Below, in pieces: positions 1 to 4,190 of a stretch of 8,182 nt of DNA; positions within the stretch are counted from its first letter, which is position 1, and every line of letters begins with the position of its first letter. A program made the translations under genes and the position numbers. Source of the DNA: an uncultured Clostridia bacterium (GTDB lineage: Bacteria; Bacillota; Clostridia; HGM11514); contig CAKSSZ010000059.1 in the NCBI GenBank assembly GCA_934489915.1, positions 1 through 8,182 of the forward strand, read 5' to 3'. The notes beneath the pieces were generated by a model. It was not told the origin of the DNA, ran no database searches, and saw only the letters and a list, made by a program, of their open reading frames with translations.

Positions 1-483
1 GGACTGGAGTTCCGGGCAGGGGCCTCTACCGGCGGCACTGATTTGGTGGCAATGGCGATCCGCAGGAGACGGTCGGGAGCACCGATCGGTTCGTTGGTGC
101 TGGCGGTGGACGCTGTGGTGACAGCTCTTTGCGTAACGGTGTTTCGGGATATTTCTCTGGGGCTTTATGCACTTACTGCTCTTGCCGTTTGCGGAAAGGT
201 CATCGATTGGGTGGAAGCGGGGGCGCGTTTTGCCAAAACCGCTTTTATTATTTCCGATCAGCCGGAGGCACTGTGTTCTGCTCTTTTAAAACAGCTGGGT
301 CGTGGGGTTACGGTGTTGGAAGGGCGGGGAGGATATTCCGGGCAGAAAAAACAAACGCTTTTGTGCGTGGTAGCACGGCGGGAAATTTCACGAATGAAAC
401 AAATTGTGCAGCAGGCCGACCCGGCCGCCTTTGTGATTGTAACAGACGCACAGGAGGTACTGGGAGAAGGCTTTCAAACATAA
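1..483 (+). CDS. YitT family membrane protein, C-terminal part (5' end outside window)
   Basis: This is the last 160 codons of a gene that begins upstream; the frame is open from base 1 to the TAA at 481-483. The opening residues contain GASTGGTD, a hallmark of YitT/DUF161 membrane proteins just before a late transmembrane segment. Hydrophobic stretches follow at about residues 26-55 (LVLAVDAVVTALCVTVF and LYALTALAVCGKVID). The last ~80 residues match the soluble DUF2179 domain, with the typical GVTVLEGRGGYSG motif followed by a predicted beta-alpha-beta fold (LLCVVARREI, then VIVTDAQEVLGEGF). Family members are usually about 280 aa, so roughly 120 residues are missing. The family sits in the cytoplasmic membrane and its transported substrate or role is unknown. 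A TTG at 43 is only an internal in-frame codon, not the start. The gene lies 15 nt upstream of the transketolase subunit and is probably co-transcribed with it. Confidence 0.85.
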   Translation, partial: GLEFRAGASTGGTDLVAMAIRRRRSGAPIGSLVLAVDAVVTALCVTVFRDISLGLYALTALAVCGKVIDWVEAGARFAKTAFIISDQPEALCSALLKQLGRGVTVLEGRGGYSGQKKQTLLCVVARREISRMKQIVQQADPAAFVIVTDAQEVLGEGFQT

Positions 484-490
484 AGGAGGA
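484..490 (+). promoter_or_regulatory. Ribosome binding site of the transketolase N-terminal subunit
   Basis: AGGAGG follows directly after the YitT stop codon and lies about 9 nt before the ATG at 499. This supports that start and translation from a shared mRNA. Confidence 0.75.
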
Positions 491-498
491 ACGGTTTC

Positions 499-1326
499 AT
501 GGAGGATTGCAGCAGGATTGCAACAAAAATCCGCAAACATGTAATTGAAGGAGTTTATCATGCGGCTTCCGGTCATCCGGGAGGATCTTTGTCCATTGCC
601 GACATTTTGGCAGTGCTGTATTTTGAGGAAATGCGGGTGGATCCCAACTGCCCTCATTGGGAGGATCGGGATCGGTTTGTGCTGTCTAAAGGGCATTGTG
701 CGCCGGCGCTGTACGGAGCGTTGGCGGAACGGGGCTTTTTCCCGGCGGAGGATATTAAAACGCTGCGCCGGATCGACAGTTATTTGCAGGGTCACCCGGA
801 CATGAAGGGAGTACCGGGGGTGGATATGTCCACCGGCTCTCTGGGACAGGGGATTTGCGCTGCCAACGGCATGGCGTATGCGGCTCGGCTGGACGGAAAG
901 GACTATCGGGTGTATGCGATCTTAGGCGACGGCGAGCTGGAGGAAGGTCAGGTTTGGGAGGCGGCAATGTTTGCGCCTCATTATCGGCTGGACAACCTTT
1001 GTGCCTTTGTGGATTTGAACGGATTGCAGATTGACGGCCCCACCCGTGAGGTGATGTCACCCTACCCGGTGGACGAAAAATTCCGTGCCTTCGGATGGCA
1101 TGTGATTGTGATTGACGCACATGATTATTCTGAGATTCGTGCTGCACTGGCAGAAGCCAGGCAGGTGAAGGGCAAGCCTACCATGATTATTGCCAAAAGC
1201 GTGAAAGGGAAAGGCGTTTCCTTTATGGAGAATCAGGCGGGGTGGCACGGCGTTGCACCTAAGCAAGAGGAATATGAACAGGCTATGGCGGAGCTGGATG
1301 CACTGCTGGAGAAGGGGGAGGAGTAA
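499..1326 (+). CDS. Transketolase, N-terminal (TPP-binding) subunit
   Basis: The 275-aa protein matches the TPP pyrophosphate-binding half of transketolase. Visible motifs are SGHPGGSLS (24-32), LSKGH with His66, GSLGQG (about 113-118), and the thiamine diphosphate motif starting GDGELEEGQ at residue 143 and closing with Asn174 in DLNGLQIDG. The conserved histidines and the GDG/N pair that holds Mg-TPP are intact. In split transketolases this chain pairs with a C-terminal subunit, here the next gene, to move two-carbon ketol units between sugar phosphates in the non-oxidative pentose phosphate pathway. Such pathways supply ribose 5-phosphate and erythrose 4-phosphate to anaerobes, which often lack the oxidative branch. 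The length fits the family (about 270-280 aa). A strong AGGAGG supports the ATG at 499. The enzyme should be cytoplasmic. Split transketolases share this architecture with some dehydroxyacetone- or apulose-type enzymes, so the exact sugar substrate is not proven. Confidence 0.95.
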   Translation: MEDCSRIATKIRKHVIEGVYHAASGHPGGSLSIADILAVLYFEEMRVDPNCPHWEDRDRFVLSKGHCAPALYGALAERGFFPAEDIKTLRRIDSYLQGHPDMKGVPGVDMSTGSLGQGICAANGMAYAARLDGKDYRVYAILGDGELEEGQVWEAAMFAPHYRLDNLCAFVDLNGLQIDGPTREVMSPYPVDEKFRAFGWHVIVIDAHDYSEIRAALAEARQVKGKPTMIIAKSVKGKGVSFMENQAGWHGVAPKQEEYEQAMAELDALLEKGEE

Positions 1327-1328
1327 AC

Positions 1329-2276
1329 ATGTCTGAAAAAATTGCAACAAGACAGGCATACGGTAAAGCATTGGCAGAGCTGGGGGCAGACCCCAGAATT
1401 GTGGTCATGGATGCTGACCTGTCAAAATCCACCAATACTGCTACCTTCCAGAAGGCATATCCGGAGCGGTTTATTAACACCGGCATTGCGGAAGCGAATA
1501 TGATGTCCACAGCAGCAGGACTTGCCTCCTGCGGGAAAATTGTATTTGCCAGCTCCTTTGCCATGTTTGCAGCAGAGCGTGCTTTTGAACAGGTGAGGAA
1601 TTCTATTGCATATCCTCATTTAAATGTTAAAATTGCGGCAAGTCATGCAGGCGTTACGGTCGGGGAGGATGGCGCTACCCATCAATGTCTGGAGGATTTG
1701 GCGCTGATGCGCACACTGCCGGGAATGGTGGTGCTTAATCCGGCAGACGCAACTGAAACCAGAGCGGCAATTCGGGCAGCGGCAGCGCATGACGGTCCGG
1801 TTTATATTCGGCTCGGCCGGTTGGCGGTACCTCAGATTTATGATCAGAAGCCGGATTATACCTTTACTCTGGGCAAAGGGATTTGCCTGACGGACGGGCA
1901 GGATGTTACCATTCTGGCGACCGGCTTAATGGTGTTTGAAGCGTTACAGGCGGCAGAGCTGCTCCGGGCAGATTCCATCAGCGCCCGGGTGGTGGATATT
2001 CATACCATCAAGCCGCTGGACCGTGATCTGGTGGTGGAATGCGCCCGTCAAACAGGGGCGATTGTAACGGCGGAAGAACATACGGTAAACGGCGGCTTAG
2101 GCAGCGCTGTTGCAGAGGTGTTGGCAGAAGAATGCCCAACTCCCATGCAGCGGGTTGGGGTGCAGGATCAGTTCGGTCGTTCCGGGAAGCCTGCTGAATT
2201 GATGGCATATTATCACTTGACGGCGCAGGATATTGCGGATGCTGCACGGAAAGCAATTGCCGCAAAACGGAGCTGA
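1329..2276 (+). CDS. Transketolase, C-terminal (pyrimidine-binding) subunit
   Basis: The 315-aa protein has the two C-terminal transketolase domains. The pyrimidine-binding domain (about 1-165) carries NTGIAEANM with Glu55, the residue expected to activate the TPP aminopyrimidine ring, plus the conserved loop SHAGVTVGEDGATHQ and the LPGMVVLNPAD segment. The C-terminal domain (about 185-305) has the usual ILATGLMV, VVDIHTIKPLD and EEHTVNGGLGSAVAE motifs. The active site forms between this chain and the preceding N-terminal subunit. Only two bases separate the genes, and GGGGGAGGAG at the end of the upstream gene (about 1314-1323) is the ribosome binding site, so translation is probably coupled. 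The same fold occurs in DXP synthase, but the split two-gene form and the missing DXS-specific regions favour transketolase. Confidence 0.95.
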   Translation: MSEKIATRQAYGKALAELGADPRIVVMDADLSKSTNTATFQKAYPERFINTGIAEANMMSTAAGLASCGKIVFASSFAMFAAERAFEQVRNSIAYPHLNVKIAASHAGVTVGEDGATHQCLEDLALMRTLPGMVVLNPADATETRAAIRAAAAHDGPVYIRLGRLAVPQIYDQKPDYTFTLGKGICLTDGQDVTILATGLMVFEALQAAELLRADSISARVVDIHTIKPLDRDLVVECARQTGAIVTAEEHTVNGGLGSAVAEVLAEECPTPMQRVGVQDQFGRSGKPAELMAYYHLTAQDIADAARKAIAAKRS

Positions 2277-2280
2277 ATTC

Positions 2281-2691
2281 ATGCGGCTTTTAGGAATTGA
2301 TTACGGAGATGCACGGGTCGGGATCGCCTTATCCGATCCCTTTGGCTGGACAGCAACGCCCCTGCCTTGCTTGTCCGGAAAAAATAAAAAAGAACTGCTT
2401 CGGCAGATTGACCGGCTGGTTCGTGAACACGGGGTAGAAAAAATTGTACTGGGCTTTCCAAAAAATATGAATGGTACGGTAGGCCCTCGAGGAGAGATGA
2501 GCCGTCAGCTGGCGGAACAGCTGCGGGAGCTGACAGGTCTGGAGGTTGTGCTGTGGGATGAACGGCTGACGACCGTTTCTGCGGCTCAGATTATGAATCA
2601 GACCAATGTGCGGGGGCAAAAACGAAAGCAGCAGATTGATTCTTTGTCTGCGGTATTGATTTTGGAAAATTATCTTCGGACGCTGTCATGA
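2281..2691 (+). CDS. ruvX: Putative pre-16S rRNA nuclease / Holliday junction resolvase-like protein RuvX (YqgF)
   Basis: This 136-aa protein has the RNase H-like YqgF fold. It opens with MRLLGIDYGDARVGIALSD, where Asp7 is the first metal-binding acid. It then shows a PKNMNG motif in the position of the family LPK-x-xG segment, WDERLTT with Asp93-Glu94, and KRKQQIDSLSAVLIL with Asp120 near the end. All expected acidic active-site residues are present and the length fits the family. The protein is thought to mature the 5' end of 16S rRNA; a Holliday junction role has also been proposed. I chose the ATG at 2281 rather than an in-frame upstream codon at 2233, because the family starts at MRLLGID and GGAG (2269-2272) is well placed. 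That site lies inside the last codons of the transketolase gene and the genes are 4 nt apart, so translation is likely coupled. In many Firmicutes ruvX sits beside alaS and ireB; here it follows transketolase, while the usual DUF1292 neighbour is kept downstream. Confidence 0.93.
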   Translation: MRLLGIDYGDARVGIALSDPFGWTATPLPCLSGKNKKELLRQIDRLVREHGVEKIVLGFPKNMNGTVGPRGEMSRQLAEQLRELTGLEVVLWDERLTTVSAAQIMNQTNVRGQKRKQQIDSLSAVLILENYLRTLS

Positions 2692-2710
2692 ATTTTTAAT
2701 CGAAAAAAGC

Positions 2711-2739
2711 TTGACGGCAATGTCTTTTTCGGTTATAAT
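2711..2739 (+). promoter_or_regulatory. Sigma-A-type promoter for the DUF1292 gene
   Basis: TTGACG (2711-2716) and TATAAT (2734-2739) are separated by exactly 17 nt, one mismatch from the consensus. Transcription should start near 2745-2748, giving a very short leader before the ribosome binding site AAGGAGG at 2748-2754. This makes the downstream gene independent of the transketolase-ruvX unit. Confidence 0.8.
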
Positions 2740-2747
2740 ATACTTAT

Positions 2748-2754
2748 AAGGAGG
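2748..2754 (+). promoter_or_regulatory. Ribosome binding site deciding a GTG start
   Basis: AAGGAGG lies 9 nt before the GTG at 2764. The spacing selects this GTG, as no ATG or TTG lies nearby in frame. Confidence 0.75.
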
Positions 2755-2763
2755 CGCTGTTTT

Positions 2764-3045
2764 GTGGATGAAGAACTGATTGTACTTTATGATGAAGAAG
2801 GAAATGAGCAATCCTTTGCTTATTTAGATACGATTGAGCAAAACGGTTCCCGTTATCTGGCGCTGACTCCGGTTTATGAGGAGGAGGACGAGGAGAGCGA
2901 GGATACGGAGGTTGTCTTTTTGAAGCTGGCAAAGGATGAAGAAAATCCCAAGGAGGATTTGCTGCTGGTCATTGAAGATGACGATGAGCTGGACTCGGTT
3001 TTTGCGGAATTTACCCGTCGGGTAGAGGAAGAGGAACAGGAATAA
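2764..3045 (+). CDS. DUF1292 family acidic protein (YrzB-like)
   Basis: This is a 93-aa, strongly acidic protein starting at GTG. It begins MDEELIVLYDEEGNEQSFAYLDTIEQNGSRY-like (split here: MDEELIVLYDEEGNEQSF, then AYLDTIEQNGSRY), followed by LALTPVYEEEDEE and a middle segment EVVFLKLAKDEE. That order of beta strands matches DUF1292: a D/E-rich opening with L-D-E-G, an F-x-x-L-x-x-I-E element with a Y-x-x-L-x-P strand, then VFLK. It has no signal peptide or membrane segment and should be cytoplasmic. Its biochemical role is unknown. In Firmicutes the family is commonly encoded beside ruvX and ireB, which fits its position 72 nt after ruvX. It has its own near-consensus promoter. The C-terminal tail is almost all glutamate. 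Confidence 0.85.
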   Translation: MDEELIVLYDEEGNEQSFAYLDTIEQNGSRYLALTPVYEEEDEESEDTEVVFLKLAKDEENPKEDLLLVIEDDDELDSVFAEFTRRVEEEEQE

Positions 3046-3049
3046 CAGG

Positions 3050-3245
3050 GGTTATTATATTGGCTCCGCTCCTTTCACTATGGTAAAGGCCTGCTGTGTG
3101 CGTCAACATCGGAATGAATTTAACCAACACTATGATTGAGGGAACGGAGCTCCGGCTGCGGCATAAATGCCCCCCACCTTTTACGGTCGGCCAGGGGACT
3201 TATAATGCAGTTGGGCCAATACCCACCTGCGAGAGCAGGTTAAAT
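3050..3245 (+). ncRNA. Structured RNA in the intergenic region, possibly 6S RNA
   Basis: About 200 nt between the DUF1292 gene and the small membrane gene contain no plausible ORF and many self-complementary segments. TATTGGCTC (3058-3066) can pair with GGGCCAATA (3213-3221) over 9 bp with one G-U, enclosing about 150 nt as 6S RNA ends do. Inside it GTAAAGG (3083-3089) can pair with CCTTTTAC (3177-3184) with one bulge, and GGCATAAATGCC (3160-3171) forms a small hairpin. ACCTGC-GAGA-GCAGGT (3225-3240) is a perfect 6-bp hairpin with a GNRA loop just outside the long-range stem. The stretch CTATGGTAAAGGCCTGCTG and the following TGTGTGCGTC resemble, from memory only, the 5' half of Firmicute 6S RNAs. 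A competing pairing is GCTCCG (3063-3068) with CGGAGC (3145-3150). 6S RNA binds sigma-70/A RNA polymerase and dampens transcription in stationary phase. The identity is inference; ends are approximate. Confidence 0.5.
3179..3206 (+). promoter_or_regulatory. Possible weak promoter with perfect -10 (TATAAT)
   Basis: TATAAT at 3201-3206 lies about 100 nt before the small membrane gene. The -35 candidate TTTTAC (3179-3184), 16 nt upstream, is poor. It could drive the 3306 gene, or the TATAAT could simply be part of the structured RNA. Confidence 0.3.
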
Positions 3246-3277
3246 TAATCCGATAGAAGACGGCATGGCGGGTTTTT
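3225..3277 (+). terminator. Hairpins at the 3' end of the structured RNA, possible terminator
   Basis: The perfect hairpin ACCTGC-GAGA-GCAGGT (3225-3240) is followed by TTAAATTAAT rather than a U-run. Further on, AATCCG (3247-3252) can pair with CGGGTT (3269-3274), leading into TTTTTC. Either could end the upstream RNA, but both are weaker than a classic intrinsic terminator. Confidence 0.3.
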
Positions 3278-3305
3278 CTATTTCAGCGAAAAGGAGACGG
3301 AGAGC

Positions 3306-3530
3306 ATGATAGCTGTTTTTGTGATTTGCGGGTTGCTTTTGCTGTTTACAGGGGCGTTCTGCATCAATTACTATGTGTTGATGCGCGGGACGAGGAAGTA
3401 TGTTCAGATAGAAATGAACCGTGCCCAGAGCCGCCGGGAATACCGGTATTGGAAACGGGAAATGAAAAAGCTGTTTTGGGCGGCAATTCCCGGGGCAGGG
3501 CTGGTGTTTCGGGGGGTACACATCCGATAA
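3306..3530 (+). CDS. Small membrane protein of unknown function
   Basis: The 74-aa ORF starts at an ATG 8 nt after AAGGAGA (3291-3297), a good ribosome binding site. Residues 2-24 form one clear transmembrane helix (MIAVFVICGLLLLFTGAF, then CINYYVL). A basic, charged central stretch follows (RGTRKYVQIEMNR and RREYRYWKREMKK), then a short weakly hydrophobic end LFWAAIPGAGLVF that may touch or re-enter the membrane. The Arg/Lys-rich part after the helix would favour a cytoplasmic C-terminus. I do not recognise a family. The overlapping frame at 3326-3556 has no comparable start signal and looks like a shadow. The gene stands alone between the structured RNA and the next strong promoter. It may be read from the weak promoter near 3201 or by read-through. 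Confidence 0.6.
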   Translation: MIAVFVICGLLLLFTGAFCINYYVLMRGTRKYVQIEMNRAQSRREYRYWKREMKKLFWAAIPGAGLVFRGVHIR

Positions 3531-3552
3531 ACTTTTCTTTAGGAGAAGGGAA

Positions 3553-3581
3553 TTGACTTTTTGAAAAAGAAGTGTTATAAT
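3553..3581 (+). promoter_or_regulatory. Strong extended -10 sigma-A promoter for the membrane/SLH operon
   Basis: TTGACT (3553-3558) and TATAAT (3576-3581) are 17 nt apart, and TG at 3573-3574 adds an extended -10. The spacer holds the palindrome CTTTTTGAAAAAG (3557-3569), a possible operator. Transcription should begin near 3588, about 25 nt before the start codon. Confidence 0.85.
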
Positions 3582-3612
3582 AAAATGGAGTAAGGATCAA
3601 AGGAGCATTTTC

Positions 3613-4176
3613 ATGGCTGCGAAACGAAAAAAGAAGATTGTATTAATTGCTGTGATAGCAGTTGCAGCGGTTTTGTGTGCCGCATTTTTCGGCGGCCGGT
3701 ACTGTATGCGTTATTTCGGGGAAAAAGCCATTGCGGAAATGGAAAAAAAGCTGGCGTCCGGGGAGCTGACCCTTCCGGGGGAAGGGATGACGGAACCGGG
3801 GAAGGCACCGATCCTGCCGGACAAAAAGCCGGAGGACGGCAGCAATCCTTTTACCGATTCTGCTGCGTCGGAGGAGCCTTCTGCAGAGGGGGAGACGGAG
3901 CAACCTGCTTCCGGTCAGGCTTCTGCAAGCGGGGGCGGCGGGATTGACCTTTCCTATGCGTCCCAGATTGCTTCCATTGCAAGCGGCGCCGATATTGCGG
4001 CGGCTACCTCAGCGGTGCTGGGCTGTCTGTCGGCGGCAGATAAAGCAGAGATTGCTTCTCTTCTTGCCAGCGGGCGGGACAGTGAAGCATACGGCTTGGT
4101 ATATTCCCGTATTTCCGGAGATGCTTATGCTACCCTGGTTGGGTTGTATTATAAATACTTACCGATGGTACAGTGA
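3613..4176 (+). CDS. Membrane-anchored protein of unknown function with Pro/Ser/Glu linker
   Basis: The 187-aa protein begins with a basic patch (MAAKRKKK) and one hydrophobic helix (about 9-28). This predicts an N-terminal membrane anchor, or an uncleaved signal, with the rest outside the cell. A short helix (33-47, FGEKAIAEMEKKLAS) follows. Residues 50-106 are low-complexity, rich in Pro, Gly, Ser and Glu. After a GGGG spacer at 107-110 comes a small helical domain (111-187, GIDLSYASQIASI to YYKYLPMVQ) rich in Ala and Ser. I do not recognise the family. There is no lipobox: the cysteine at 22 follows AVL rather than a small residue. AAAGGAG (3599-3605) lies 7 nt before the ATG. The next gene starts 14 nt after the stop, so the two form an operon and probably work together at the cell surface. 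Confidence 0.75.
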   Translation: MAAKRKKKIVLIAVIAVAAVLCAAFFGGRYCMRYFGEKAIAEMEKKLASGELTLPGEGMTEPGKAPILPDKKPEDGSNPFTDSAASEEPSAEGETEQPASGQASASGGGGIDLSYASQIASIASGADIAAATSAVLGCLSAADKAEIASLLASGRDSEAYGLVYSRISGDAYATLVGLYYKYLPMVQ

Positions 4177-4182
4177 GGGAGG
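4177..4182 (+). promoter_or_regulatory. Ribosome binding site deciding the SLH protein start
   Basis: GGGAGG lies 8 nt before ATG at 4191. An in-frame GTG at 4173 overlaps the previous stop codon and the binding site itself, so 4191 is preferred; it also places the signal peptide at the N-terminus. Confidence 0.75.
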
Positions 4183-4190
4183 TTTTTAAA

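Noticed and set aside
388..1371. Several minus-strand open frames of 100-135 codons
   Set aside because: They are antisense to YitT and the transketolase subunits, overlap each other and are rich in Pro, Arg and Cys as expected of non-coding shadows.
2233..2280. An earlier in-frame start for ruvX
   Set aside because: It would add 16 residues not found in the family and overlap the transketolase end; the ATG at 2281 fits the conserved MRLLGID start and has its own binding site.
3050..3300. T-box leader or known metabolite riboswitch
   Set aside because: I found no T-box TGGNACCGCG motif and no amino-acid gene downstream, nor the core motifs of the common riboswitches I can recall.
3326..3556. 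A second open frame overlapping the small membrane gene
   Set aside because: It has no ribosome binding site, no hydrophobic segment and runs into the next promoter; the frame at 3306 is better supported.
3613..3700. Lipoprotein signal in the membrane-anchored protein
   Set aside because: The cysteine at residue 22 is preceded by leucine and followed by more hydrophobic residues, so it is not a lipobox; a plain transmembrane anchor fits better.
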